Below, piece after piece: positions 1 to 12,041 of a stretch of DNA of 20,406 nt; the first letter of the stretch is position 1; each line of letters opens with the position of its first letter. The translations under genes were made by a program, and so were the position numbers. Source of the DNA: DAIDKA01 sp035503515 (GTDB lineage Bacteria > Pseudomonadota > Gammaproteobacteria > Steroidobacterales > Steroidobacteraceae); the NCBI GenBank assembly GCA_035503515.1, contig DATJTJ010000048.1:1-20406 (forward strand), read 5' to 3'. Below the pieces are notes generated by a model that did not search any database, was not told the origin of the DNA, and was given only the letters and a program-made list of their open reading frames with translations.

Positions 1-583
1 GGCTCTCGCTGCAGTGCAGCCAAAACCCAGGCATGGCCCGGGCGCCGGCCGGGAAGGCGGCTCGGCGCCCGCTCCCGAGGTCATCAACGATCCCACCACG
101 GACCTGCCGCCCATCGACACCCGGCCCGGCCGCGAAGGGCAGGCGATGTACGAGTCCTACAGCCGCAACGACCGCAATGCCTATCGCCCGCCCCTGGACT
201 TCCAGAACAACGCCCTGCTGGGCGGCCAGTGGCTGAAGATCCACCAGTCCGATTCCGAGGTGACCATCGTCAATGCCGCTACCAGCCGCAGCTTCACGCC
301 CGGGGAACGCAGCGTGGTGTCGGTTCCCAGCGGGGTGGCCGACCAGGTCGCCGGCTGGTCCGGCCGCGATTTCGTGGTGCAGGTGCGTCCCCAGATCGGC
401 CCGGAGGTCCGGGAGACCTACACCCTCTCGCCCGACGGCAAGCAGCTGCTGGTGAAGATCAACGTCGCCAGTGAGGGCCGGAACCTCGCCATGAAGGTCT
501 CCCGGGTCTACGACCGCAGCTCCCGGGACCCCGCGCAGCTGCACCCCACCCTGCAGCAGGCGCTGCCGCCGGCGGACGAATAA
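1..583 (+). CDS. Hypothetical exported protein, 5' end outside the window
   Basis: The frame is open from the left edge and stops with TAA at 581-583, so the true start lies upstream. The first visible residues read ALAA before a charged, proline- and glycine-rich stretch, which looks like the end of a signal peptide; this is inference. A GTG at 14-16 could be called as a start but is probably internal. The body has a low-complexity proline-rich segment, then about 120 residues that look beta-rich (QWLKIHQSDSEVTIVN, a region rich in SVVSVPSG and FVVQVRPQ, then TLSPDGKQLLVKINV). The last part carries the motif KVSRVYDR and a polar tail. I recognise no family and no catalytic motif. It lies 117 bases before the likely kinase start on the same strand, so it may be a neighbour of the two-component system, but that link is unproven. 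Confidence 0.75.
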   Translation, partial: ALAAVQPKPRHGPGAGREGGSAPAPEVINDPTTDLPPIDTRPGREGQAMYESYSRNDRNAYRPPLDFQNNALLGGQWLKIHQSDSEVTIVNAATSRSFTPGERSVVSVPSGVADQVAGWSGRDFVVQVRPQIGPEVRETYTLSPDGKQLLVKINVASEGRNLAMKVSRVYDRSSRDPAQLHPTLQQALPPADE

Positions 584-700
584 ACCGTTCATTTCCCGCT
601 GCGGGCCGCTGGTTCCGCCTTGCCGGCCATTCATGGGCTGGCTGGTGCCGCTCGAGACGCCCGCCTTTTCGTTGCCCTCTCAACGGCCTATTCTTGGAGG

Positions 701-1957
<1,257 letters not shown>

Positions 1958-1969
1958 CCTGCCTGCCGA

Positions 1970-2815
1970 ATGACGGGGTCTGCCTTACGCGTTCTCATCG
2001 TCGATGACGAAGCCCTCGGACGCCAGCGTCTCGAGGATCTGCTGCGCCATGAGGAGAACGTCGAAATCGCCGGCTTCGCGGACAACGGCGATGCGGCCGT
2101 CGAAGCCATCCGCACGCTCAGACCCGACCTGGTGTTCCTCGATGTGCAGATGCCCCGGCGCACGGGCCTGGAGGTGGTGCGCGACATCGGGCCGGAGAAC
2201 ATGCCACCGACGATTTTCGTGACGGCCTACGACCGCTACGCGCTGGATGCGTTCGACGTGGCGGCGGTCGACTACCTGGTGAAGCCCTTCGACGACGAGC
2301 GCTTCGAGCAGGCCTTCCGCCGCGCCCGACGCACGATCGGTCTCACCCAGATCGGCAGGCTTTCGGACCAGTTGCGTACGGTGCTGAACGTGGGCACCGG
2401 CGCGGCTGCCGCCGGCAGTGCCGCGTCGCCGGCCGCAGAGCCGGCGGCATTGTCGGACTCGGACACCACCGGCTATCTGGAGCGGATCGCCGTGGAGATG
2501 CGCGGCCAGGTGCGGGTCGTCCCCGTCGCCACCATCGAATACATCGCGGCCAGCGGCCCCTACGCCGAGATCCATGTCGGCGAACGCACCTACATCATCC
2601 GCGAACGCATGCAGACCCTCGAGGAGCGCCTGGATCCGGGCGACTTCTTCCGCATCCATCGTTCCGTCATCGTCAAGCTCGACCAGATCGAGACGCTGCT
2701 GCGCGAGGCCGGTGGCGACTACGCGGTACAGCTGCGCTGCGGCGCGCGGCTCTCGGTGAGCCGCAACCGCGTCGAACCGCTGGAGAAGTGGATGGGCCTG
2801 GCCAAGGCCCGCTAG
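1970..2815 (+). CDS. LytTR-family response regulator
   Basis: This is a cytoplasmic transcription regulator, the likely partner of the kinase 12 bases upstream. The receiver domain spans about residues 5-120. It shows the acidic pair Asp12-Asp13, the phospho-acceptor Asp58 in FLDVQMP, Thr85 in FVTAYD and Lys105 in YLVKPF, so all key receiver residues are present. An alanine-rich linker covers about residues 145-170 and is long for the family. The LytTR DNA-binding domain runs from about 169 to 278, with the typical IEYIAASGPYAEIH, the FFRIHRSVIVKLDQIE core and a final LSVSRNRVEPLEKW. The total of 281 residues is slightly above the usual 240-260, which the linker explains. The ATG at 1970 has no clear ribosome site, so translation may be coupled to the kinase. 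Its TAG stop lies in a CTAG shared with the opposing MATE gene. Target genes cannot be read from this window. Confidence 0.93.
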   Translation: MTGSALRVLIVDDEALGRQRLEDLLRHEENVEIAGFADNGDAAVEAIRTLRPDLVFLDVQMPRRTGLEVVRDIGPENMPPTIFVTAYDRYALDAFDVAAVDYLVKPFDDERFEQAFRRARRTIGLTQIGRLSDQLRTVLNVGTGAAAAGSAASPAAEPAALSDSDTTGYLERIAVEMRGQVRVVPVATIEYIAASGPYAEIHVGERTYIIRERMQTLEERLDPGDFFRIHRSVIVKLDQIETLLREAGGDYAVQLRCGARLSVSRNRVEPLEKWMGLAKAR

Positions 2816-4251
2816 GCCTGCAACCTGATCTTCTGCCAGATGCCGCTGCGCCAGCGCCCATACAGCACCGAGCCCAGCAGCAACACGTAGATAATCATGG
2901 CGACCCAGCCGCCGGCGGCGCCGTAGCCCAGTTGCGGCAGGTGCGGGATGAAGCCGCCGCCGGGCGCGAAGGTCAGGATGTGCGCCAGCGGCACGAACCC
3001 GAACCAGGACAGCAGCAGCACCAGCACCCCCGGCACCAGCGTGTCGCCCGCGCCGCGCAGGCAGTAGCTGCTGGCGATGTTGAGCCCGTCGAAGAACTGG
3101 TACGCCGCGGCGAACCACAGCAGCGTCGTGCCCTGCCGCACCACCTGTGCGGCGGCCGGGTCGGCCGACGTGAGCAGCAGCGGCAATGTCCACGGCCCCA
3201 CCGCCGCGAGCACCAGCCCTATGCCGCCCATCAGCAGACCGGCCATCACCGTCACATAGGTGCCGACGCGCATCGCCCAGGCGCGACTGCCGGCACCGAT
3301 GGACTGTCCGACCAGGGTCGTCGCGGCCTGGGCCACGCCGACCCCAGGCATGTAGGCAATGGCCGTGGCGACGAACACCAGCTGCGTCGCCGCGCCGGCC
3401 ACGGCGCCCACGCGCACCTGCATCAGCTGGAACAGCGACACGCCGATCAGGTCCGAGGCACCGGTCAGACCCATCGGGAATCCCAGCCGGAACTGCATCC
3501 ACAGCAGCGCGGCGCGGGGTCGCCACATCAGGTGCGAGCGGTATTCGCGCCGGTAGCGGCCGGAAAGGAAGATGACGAGCGCGCTCACCAACCCCACGCC
3601 CTGGGCGCACGTGGAGGCCCAGCCGGATCCCGCGACGCCAAGGCCGAGCGTGAAGATGAACAGCCAGTTCAGCACCACGTTCAGGCAGGCGACGATGAGG
3701 GTGATGACGACCGTGGTCCGCGGCCGGCCGATGCCGTTGAAGAAACCGAGTGCGCCCCAGACCGCAACTCCGAGTGGGGCCCCGGCAACGCGGGGTATCC
3801 AGAATTGCCCGGCGGTGCGGGTGATGTGCGGGTCGATGCCGAAGGGCGCGAGGATGTACCGGCTCGAGAACGCCACGGCGACGAACAGCGGCGCGACGCA
3901 CAGGATGCCCCACAGACCGGACCAGGTGGCCTGCGCGGCGCGGGCGTACCGGCGCGCCCCGTAGGCCTGCGCGACGGTGGTCTGGACGGCCATGCCCGTG
4001 CCCGCCAGCAGCATCACCACGGCGATGACCAGCCAGTTCACGGCACCGACGGCGGCCAGCGCGGTTGTAGAAATGTGACCGATGAACCACAGGTCGGTGA
4101 GATTGAGGAGGGTCTGCACGGCACTGTTGGCGACCAGGGGTAGCGCCAGGGCGAGCACCGCCCGCAGATCCACATGGGCGACGCCGGCCGCATCCGCGCG
4201 CTGGGCGGGCAGTCCGGACGGCGCCAGCTGTGATGGAGTCGCGGTACTCAT
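2812..4251 (-). CDS. MATE-family multidrug/toxin efflux transporter
   Basis: This is an inner-membrane cation-coupled exporter of the MATE (NorM-like) family. Its 479 residues match the family length. The protein is built as two repeats of about six hydrophobic helices. The first includes ALALPLVANSAVQTLLNLTD and WFIGHISTTALAAVGAVNWL, followed by the family-typical GTGMAVQTTVAQAYGA. The second half begins near LLWMQFRLGFPMGLTGASDL and includes AATTLVGQSIGAGSRAWAM, the counterpart of the first-half motif. Family knowledge gives export of cationic drugs or dyes against Na+ or H+; the substrate cannot be read here. The ATG at 4249-4251 (reverse strand) follows a short polar leader and is the natural start. 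The gene converges on the response regulator with a four-base overlap, and diverges from the phosphorylase across 189 bases. Confidence 0.93.
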   Translation of the reverse strand: MSTATPSQLAPSGLPAQRADAAGVAHVDLRAVLALALPLVANSAVQTLLNLTDLWFIGHISTTALAAVGAVNWLVIAVVMLLAGTGMAVQTTVAQAYGARRYARAAQATWSGLWGILCVAPLFVAVAFSSRYILAPFGIDPHITRTAGQFWIPRVAGAPLGVAVWGALGFFNGIGRPRTTVVITLIVACLNVVLNWLFIFTLGLGVAGSGWASTCAQGVGLVSALVIFLSGRYRREYRSHLMWRPRAALLWMQFRLGFPMGLTGASDLIGVSLFQLMQVRVGAVAGAATQLVFVATAIAYMPGVGVAQAATTLVGQSIGAGSRAWAMRVGTYVTVMAGLLMGGIGLVLAAVGPWTLPLLLTSADPAAAQVVRQGTTLLWFAAAYQFFDGLNIASSYCLRGAGDTLVPGVLVLLLSWFGFVPLAHILTFAPGGGFIPHLPQLGYGAAGGWVAMIIYVLLLGSVLYGRWRSGIWQKIRLQA

Positions 4252-4294
4252 GGCCAGCCGCCAAGTATGCTGACTTTATGTTCAAGGCGGTACC

Positions 4295-4315
4295 GGGCCC
4301 CACTCAGGGGCGCCC
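4295..4315. other. GC-rich imperfect hairpin in the MATE/phosphorylase spacer
   Basis: GGGCCCC at 4295-4301 can pair with GGGGCGCCC at 4307-4315, with one bulged base and a five-base ACTCA loop. It sits in the 189-base divergent spacer (4252-4440). There is no T run after it in either direction, so it is not a standard terminator. It could form in the leader of either gene. A TATGAT at about 4334-4339 is a possible -10 box for the phosphorylase, but no matching -35 box is seen. The rest of the spacer shows nothing I can name. Confidence 0.25.
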
Positions 4316-4440
4316 AGGCGGGTTATGTCCTATGATGGTGCAGTCGCCGCAAGCCGCTGCCTGCCTGGCCGCTTTGGGGCCCGCCGCCCACAGCACGGAA
4401 CTTGCACCCAATCTTTGCGGTTAACCGCGTGAGAAACCTC

Positions 4441-6984
<2,544 letters not shown>

Positions 6985-6999
6985 ACGGTCCGCGGTTCC

Positions 7000-9591
7000 T
7001 CAGTGGTGCGATTCGAGCCACGCGTCCACCGCGGGTAGCCGCTCGGCGCGCACCCGGATATTGAAAGCCACCTCGGCCTCCGCCGCTTCGGCCGCAAGCC
7101 GCTTGGCCGCCGGAACACTCGAGGCAACATAGGCCTTGAGCCGCTCGAGGGCCTGCGGGTCGGACGAGGTGGCCAGCAGCTGCGCCTGGTACACGTCCCG
7201 ATCGTCCGGATCCAGCCAGCTGTTCACCTGCTCCCGGTGGGCCACCGCGAAGTCGAATGCGGCCTCGGGGAAATATTCGGCGACATCCTCGATGAGCCTG
7301 GGCCTGAGGGTCGGCTGCACTTCGTTCGTCAGGGTGAGCTCGAGCGCCTGCCGGGCGAGTTCCGGGTCATGCACCTGTGCCAGCGCCGTGTAATAGAGAC
7401 TCTTTTCCAGTACATCGTGCGAAGACCTGGCGAGCTCGTGCAGCCGGCCCCACTGCGCGGCATCGGCGTGCATGCCCACGACTTCCAGCAGCTGCTGGCG
7501 CCGGTCGGCATTCCCCCCGCCGGGCGTGTCCATGGACGCCTGGAAGAGCTCGCGGGCGTGACTCACCACCTGTTCGTCGTCCAGGTCGCTCAGGTCCGCC
7601 AGCAGCTGGCCCCGCAGCAGCGTGGTGTTCGCGTTCTCATCATGCGCGGCATCCCAGCCCACCGCGGCCAGCAAGGGTGCGAGCAGCGGGCGCGCATAGG
7701 CGCGGAACGCGGGTGCTTCGGGCCGGTCCCGATACAGCCGGGCGATGGCGGTCAGCGCCGCGGCGGCCGCGCCCTGCACCTGCGGGCGCATGCGGGAATT
7801 CACGCGCTGTGCCAGTTGCAGGATGTCCGGCAGCGGCTCATACCCGGCGAGCCCCAGCGCCCCGGTGTCCTCGAGCAATCCCAGCTGGTCGATGGGCTCG
7901 AGCGTCGCGAACCGGTCCAGCAGCGCGCCGAACAGCGCCGGGTCGTGCAGGGTCCGGAAGTAGCCCAGCTGCCCGGCATTGACTACCGCATCGGCCGCCG
8001 GCACCGCAGCCAGCTCGGCCGGTGAGTCCGCGCTCACCAGCGTCTGCAGCTCCGTGCCGCCGGGTGTGCGCACGACCACCGGCACGTGCCAGACCGTCGG
8101 GGCATCGGGGCCCTCGGCCGTGAAGCGCCCCTGCTCCAGGTGCGTCGCCGAGTGGCCGCTCACGCGGACCAGCGGTACGCCCGCCTGCGCCGTGAAGTCA
8201 TGGGCGATCTGCGATATCGGCGCGGGAGCGGTGCGATCCAACGCCCGCCACAGATCGTCGCTCACCGCGTTGGCGTATTCATGCGCCCGCAGGTAGCGCC
8301 TGATGCCGGCCCGGAACGCGTCCTCTCCGACCCAGTGCTCGAGCATGCGGATGACCACCATGCTCTTCGAGTAGGTGATGTCGTCGAAAACGCTGTTGGC
8401 CTCGAGCACGTCCGTGATCGGGGTGATGATGGGATGCGTGCCGGAGCGCGAATCCTCGTTCATCGCGACCTCACGCTCCGACATCGCCAGTATCCAGGGC
8501 TCCCATTCCGGATGGAAATGCTCCATGGCCTTGTACTGCATCCACTCCGCGAAGCCCTCGTTCAGCCACAGATCGGTCCACCAGTCCATGGTCACGAGGT
8601 CGCCGAACCACTGATGGGCCATCTCATGGGCGATGTCGGTGTACACATCGATCCGATCCTTCTGCGAGGACAGTTGCGGATCGATGAGCCCGGACTTGTC
8701 GAACAGAAAAATGGCGCCCCAGTTCTCCATGGCCGCGAAGAACTGGCTCGCGCCCGGACCGGTGATCAGGTCGAGCTTGGGCAGCGGGTAGCGGATGCCG
8801 AAATAGTCCTCGTAGTAGGGAAGGATTTCGCTCGCCGCATCGAGCGCGAAGGCGGCCTTCGCGCTCTCCCCGCGCCTGACGACCACTCCGATCTCGACCT
8901 TGCCCACGCGCCGGGTGACGCGCTCGAAATCACCGACCGCCAGGAACAGCAGATAGGTCGACATCGGGGGAGTCGTGCGGAAAGTGGTGCGCCTGCGCCC
9001 CGCGCCGGCGCTGCGCGTGCGCGCGCGCGGCATGTTCGAGACCACCATGTCCGCCGCCGGCGCGACCACGGTCAGCGTGAAGGTCGCCTTGCGGTCGGGC
9101 TCATCCCAGCAGGGGAACAGCCGCCGCGCATCGGCATTTTCCAGCTGCGTGTACAGGGCGCGGCCGCGTCCCGCCGGGCTGTCGTAGTCCAGATGGAACA
9201 GTCCGGTGGGATCCTGGTTGATGCGACCGGCATAACGGATATACAGCTCGTGCCGGCCGGCGCTGACCGGCCCCGCGAAACGCAGCGTCGCGGTCTGCTG
9301 CCGGGAGTCGAAGCTGATCGCGGGTGCGCCGGCCGCGCCCGCAAGCCGCACGCCCGCGAACGTGAGGTCGGCCGCGTTGAGCCTTATGTCACGCGTGGGC
9401 CGCCGCACGGTGAGCTCGATGCGGACTGCGGCCGTGAACGTGGCGGCTGCGGCATCGGGCGTGATCGTCAGATCGTAGTGGCTGGGGATGACGTCATCGG
9501 GCAGCACGATCCGCCCCGGGGCGCCCGCCGCAGGCGCCGCCGCGGGCGCGATCCATGCCAACAGCCACAGGACAGCAAACCTTCGACGCAT
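7000..9591 (-). CDS. Exported M1-family zinc aminopeptidase
   Basis: A metallopeptidase that removes N-terminal residues from peptides. From the ATG at 9591 it has 863 residues. A signal peptide is clear: MRRRF, then a hydrophobic stretch to about residue 17, then an alanine-rich cleavage region, so it probably acts in the periplasm. The N-terminal beta domain follows. The substrate-anchoring loop reads AAMENWG, a variant of the common GAMEN box. The zinc site is HEMAH at residues 322-326 with Glu345 in LNEGFAEW, exactly the HExxH-x18-E pattern, and a catalytic tyrosine is likely in DDITYSKS. The C-terminal half is helical and ERAP1_C-like. A GTG at 9639 would add 16 residues ahead of the signal peptide; the ribosome site at 9596-9600 supports the later ATG. 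It is divergent from the dehydrogenase, with 78 bases between them. Confidence 0.94.
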   Translation of the reverse strand: MRRRFAVLWLLAWIAPAAAPAAGAPGRIVLPDDVIPSHYDLTITPDAAAATFTAAVRIELTVRRPTRDIRLNAADLTFAGVRLAGAAGAPAISFDSRQQTATLRFAGPVSAGRHELYIRYAGRINQDPTGLFHLDYDSPAGRGRALYTQLENADARRLFPCWDEPDRKATFTLTVVAPAADMVVSNMPRARTRSAGAGRRRTTFRTTPPMSTYLLFLAVGDFERVTRRVGKVEIGVVVRRGESAKAAFALDAASEILPYYEDYFGIRYPLPKLDLITGPGASQFFAAMENWGAIFLFDKSGLIDPQLSSQKDRIDVYTDIAHEMAHQWFGDLVTMDWWTDLWLNEGFAEWMQYKAMEHFHPEWEPWILAMSEREVAMNEDSRSGTHPIITPITDVLEANSVFDDITYSKSMVVIRMLEHWVGEDAFRAGIRRYLRAHEYANAVSDDLWRALDRTAPAPISQIAHDFTAQAGVPLVRVSGHSATHLEQGRFTAEGPDAPTVWHVPVVVRTPGGTELQTLVSADSPAELAAVPAADAVVNAGQLGYFRTLHDPALFGALLDRFATLEPIDQLGLLEDTGALGLAGYEPLPDILQLAQRVNSRMRPQVQGAAAAALTAIARLYRDRPEAPAFRAYARPLLAPLLAAVGWDAAHDENANTTLLRGQLLADLSDLDDEQVVSHARELFQASMDTPGGGNADRRQQLLEVVGMHADAAQWGRLHELARSSHDVLEKSLYYTALAQVHDPELARQALELTLTNEVQPTLRPRLIEDVAEYFPEAAFDFAVAHREQVNSWLDPDDRDVYQAQLLATSSDPQALERLKAYVASSVPAAKRLAAEAAEAEVAFNIRVRAERLPAVDAWLESHH

Positions 9592-9595
9592 CGGA

Positions 9596-9600
9596 CTTCC
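9596..9600 (-). promoter_or_regulatory. Ribosome binding site that fixes the peptidase start
   Basis: On the minus strand GGAAG lies four bases before the ATG at 9591. It supports the start that places the signal peptide at the very N terminus, rather than the GTG 48 bases upstream. Confidence 0.6.
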
Positions 9601-9602
9601 GC

Positions 9603-9631
9603 TTGACGACCCCACCGCCGGAGCATAGCGT
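9603..9631 (+). promoter_or_regulatory. Possible sigma-70 promoter for the dehydrogenase operon
   Basis: TTGACG at 9603-9608 matches five of six bases of the -35 consensus. At a 17-base spacing stands TAGCGT (9626-9631), a poor -10 box; CATAGC at 9624-9629 is an alternative at 15 bases. The -35 box is the convincing part. It lies in the 78-base divergent spacer and points toward the dehydrogenase at 9670. Confidence 0.3.
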
Positions 9632-9669
9632 GGCCGCACCCCGCAGCAGTATCAGGCTCCAAGGAAAGC

Positions 9670-10722
9670 ATGCGCGCAGCTGTTTATCACGGACGCGAGG
9701 ATCTGCGCCTGGAGGACGTACCGGAACCGGCCACCCGCCCCGGCCAGGTCAAGCTGCGCGTCCTCTACAACGGCATCTGCGGCAGCGATCTGCACGAATA
9801 CTACGACGGTCCGATCACCACCCGGACGACCCAGCCGCACCCGCTGACCGGCATGGTCAATCCGGTGATCATGGGTCACGAGCTGTGCGGGGACATCGTC
9901 GAGGTCGGCGACGGCATCGAGGACCTCGAGGTCGGTGACCGGGTGGCGGTGGAGCCCGTGGAAACCTGCGGCCACTGCCTGTACTGCGAAAGCGGCCAGT
10001 ACAACCATTGCGGGCTGCTGGCCTTCCACGGCTACAACCGCGACAGCGGCGGCCTTGCCCAGTACTCGGTGGTCAAGCGCTCGATGGCGCACAAGCTGCC
10101 GCCGGGCATGACCGGGATGCAGGGCGCGCTGGTGGAGCCGATGGCCATCGCCTGGCGCACGGCCGAGCGCTGCGGGCTCGAGGCCGGCCAGAGCGCCGTC
10201 ATCCACGGCGGCGGCCCGATCGGCATCGGCGTCTACTTCACCCTGCGGCGCCGCGGCGTGCGCGTCATCATGTCGGATCCCTCGCCGCGCCGACGTGCCG
10301 TGCTGCGTGCACTGGGGGTGACCGAAGTGCTGGACCCGCGCGCCTGCGACGTGGTCGCGGCGATCAGGGATCTGACCGGCGGCCGCGGCGCGCACGCATC
10401 GATCGATGCCGCGGGCGTGCCGGCGGCATTCGACGCCGCCTTCCGCGGCACCCGCGTCGACGGCAACGTGGTGGTCGTCGCCATCCACACCCTACCCCTG
10501 ACCATCGGCGCCATGGACATCCTGATGTCCGAGACGCGGGTCACCGGGGTCGCGCTGTCCTGCAACGCCTTTCCGGCCGTCATCGCCGAAATGGCCGCGG
10601 GAACCTATCCCCAGGAAGGGTGGGTGGAGACGATTCCGTTCGATGGCCTGATCGAGCAGGGCTTCGAGCGGCTGCACCGGCAGGAAGGCACCAAGATTCT
10701 CGTGGACGTGGCGCACGCTTAG
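9670..10722 (+). CDS. Zinc-dependent alcohol dehydrogenase, 2,3-butanediol dehydrogenase-like
   Basis: A medium-chain dehydrogenase that oxidises a secondary alcohol or diol with a nicotinamide cofactor, or runs the reverse reaction. It has 350 residues, a normal length. The catalytic zinc ligands Cys37 (GICGSD), His69-Glu70 (GHE) and Glu155 (LVEPMAIAWR) are all present, as are the four structural-zinc cysteines at 99, 102, 105 and 113. The Rossmann fold shows GGGPIG at 179-184, with Asp202 ending the second strand, which favours NAD over NADP. The tract RTTQPHPLTG before the GHE and the segment YNRDSGGLAQY resemble butanediol dehydrogenases, hence the call; L-threonine, sorbitol and other diol dehydrogenases are close relatives. 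AAGGA at 9661-9665 is a good ribosome site. It is the first gene of a three-gene run, 25 bases ahead of an MFS gene that may import its substrate. Confidence 0.9.
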   Translation: MRAAVYHGREDLRLEDVPEPATRPGQVKLRVLYNGICGSDLHEYYDGPITTRTTQPHPLTGMVNPVIMGHELCGDIVEVGDGIEDLEVGDRVAVEPVETCGHCLYCESGQYNHCGLLAFHGYNRDSGGLAQYSVVKRSMAHKLPPGMTGMQGALVEPMAIAWRTAERCGLEAGQSAVIHGGGPIGIGVYFTLRRRGVRVIMSDPSPRRRAVLRALGVTEVLDPRACDVVAAIRDLTGGRGAHASIDAAGVPAAFDAAFRGTRVDGNVVVVAIHTLPLTIGAMDILMSETRVTGVALSCNAFPAVIAEMAAGTYPQEGWVETIPFDGLIEQGFERLHRQEGTKILVDVAHA

Positions 10723-10747
10723 AAAAATCAGATTCCGGGGGGACGAC

Positions 10748-12034
10748 ATGACACCGAAGGCGGCCTATGAGATCCGGATGATCGGCGTACTGACGCTGAT
10801 GTTCGGCTTCGTGTTCTTCGACCGCAACGCCATGGGCAACCTGGCGCCCTTCATCACCGCTTCGCTGCACCTGACCAACGGCGAGGTCGGCGCGCTGTCC
10901 TCGGGACTGTCGATCTGCTGGGCGATCTCCGGCTTCCTGATCGGCACGCTGTCGGATGCGCTCGGGCGCCGCAAGTCGCTGCTGCTGATCACGGTGGTGA
11001 TCTTCTCGGTCTGCTCGGTGATCTCGGGACTGGCGCCCTCCTTCGGCGTGCTGCTGGCCTCGCGCATGCTCATGGGCTTGGCCGAAGGCCCCATCCTGCC
11101 CATCGCCCAGTCGCTGGTGGTGCTGGAGTCCGCGCAGAACCGGCGCGGCTTCAACATGGGCGTGATGCAGAACCTCGGCAGCAACCTCATCGGTTCGTTC
11201 TTCGGCCCCGTGCTCCTGACGGCGCTGGCCGAATTCTTCAGCTGGCGCGGCGCGTTCTTCGTGGCCGCCGTTCCGGGACTGATCTGCGCCGCCCTGATCT
11301 GGATGTTCGTGCGCGAACCGGCCCGCGGCGCGACGGTCGCCATCGCAAGCCCTGCGGACGGCGCGACCCGCGAGCGGCCGACCAGCGCCGCCGCCACGCT
11401 GGTGCAGGCCATGGGCTACCGCAACATGTGGATCTGCATCCTGCTCAGCATCGTCATGGTGCCCTGGATGATCCTCGGCTGGACGTTCCTGCCCACCATC
11501 TATGGGAGCCTGCGTCACCTCTCGCACGGCGATACGTCCTGGCAGGTCGGCGTCCTGGGCATTTCGGCGGCGGTCTTCGCCTTCATCGTTCCGGGGCTCT
11601 CGGACAGGCTGGGGCGCAAGCCGACCATGATCGTGTTCACCTTCATCGGCATCTTCTATCCGCTCGCGGCGCTCTATTTCCAGGGCTCCTCGTGGATGCT
11701 GGCGCTGCTGGTGTTCCTCGGCTGGTCCGCCAGCGGTACCTTTCCGCTGTTCATGGCCACGATTCCCTCGGAAACCATTCCCTCGCGCTACGTGGCGACG
11801 ACGCTGGGACTGGTCATGGGACTCGGCGAGCTGATCGGCGGGGGCTTCGTGCCCTGGCTCGCCGGCCGCGCGGCGGATCACTATGGAAATCTCGCGGTCA
11901 CCATGTGGATCGCTTCGGGGCTGGCGGTGATCGCGACGGTCCTGACGCTGTTCCTGGTGGAGACCGCACCCGTGAAGGTCGCCGCGGGACGCGAGAGCCC
12001 GGTGGGCGCGCCGGGCAGTACGGCGCCCGCCTGA
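10748..12034 (+). CDS. MFS transporter
   Basis: A 12-helix major facilitator superfamily carrier of 428 residues in the inner membrane. The loop between helices 2 and 3 carries the family motif GTLSDALGRRKSLLL, and the matching loop of the second half reads GLSDRLGRKPTMIV. The first helix contains FDRNAMGNLAPFI, reminiscent of anion:cation or aromatic-acid symporters, which usually import organic acids. A polar loop of about 40 residues separates the two six-helix halves. The purine-rich GGGGGA at 10738-10743 precedes the ATG by four bases. The start is 25 bases after the dehydrogenase stop, and the stop is seven bases before the phospholipase D gene, so one transcript is likely. Uptake of the dehydrogenase's substrate is a reasonable inference from position, but the substrate is unknown. 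Confidence 0.9.
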   Translation: MTPKAAYEIRMIGVLTLMFGFVFFDRNAMGNLAPFITASLHLTNGEVGALSSGLSICWAISGFLIGTLSDALGRRKSLLLITVVIFSVCSVISGLAPSFGVLLASRMLMGLAEGPILPIAQSLVVLESAQNRRGFNMGVMQNLGSNLIGSFFGPVLLTALAEFFSWRGAFFVAAVPGLICAALIWMFVREPARGATVAIASPADGATRERPTSAAATLVQAMGYRNMWICILLSIVMVPWMILGWTFLPTIYGSLRHLSHGDTSWQVGVLGISAAVFAFIVPGLSDRLGRKPTMIVFTFIGIFYPLAALYFQGSSWMLALLVFLGWSASGTFPLFMATIPSETIPSRYVATTLGLVMGLGELIGGGFVPWLAGRAADHYGNLAVTMWIASGLAVIATVLTLFLVETAPVKVAAGRESPVGAPGSTAPA

Positions 12035-12041
12035 GCCGGGA

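Noticed and set aside
595..605. Small CCCGCTGCGGG palindrome after the first gene, considered as a terminator
   Set aside because: The stem is four pairs with a three-base loop and no T run follows.
1985..4303. A 772-codon minus-strand frame spanning the regulator and the MATE gene
   Set aside because: It overlaps two genes with clear domain structure in other frames and its product is low-complexity.
8086..9606. A 506-codon plus-strand frame opposite the aminopeptidase
   Set aside because: It lies opposite a gene with intact zinc motifs and a signal peptide; no domain is visible in the frame.
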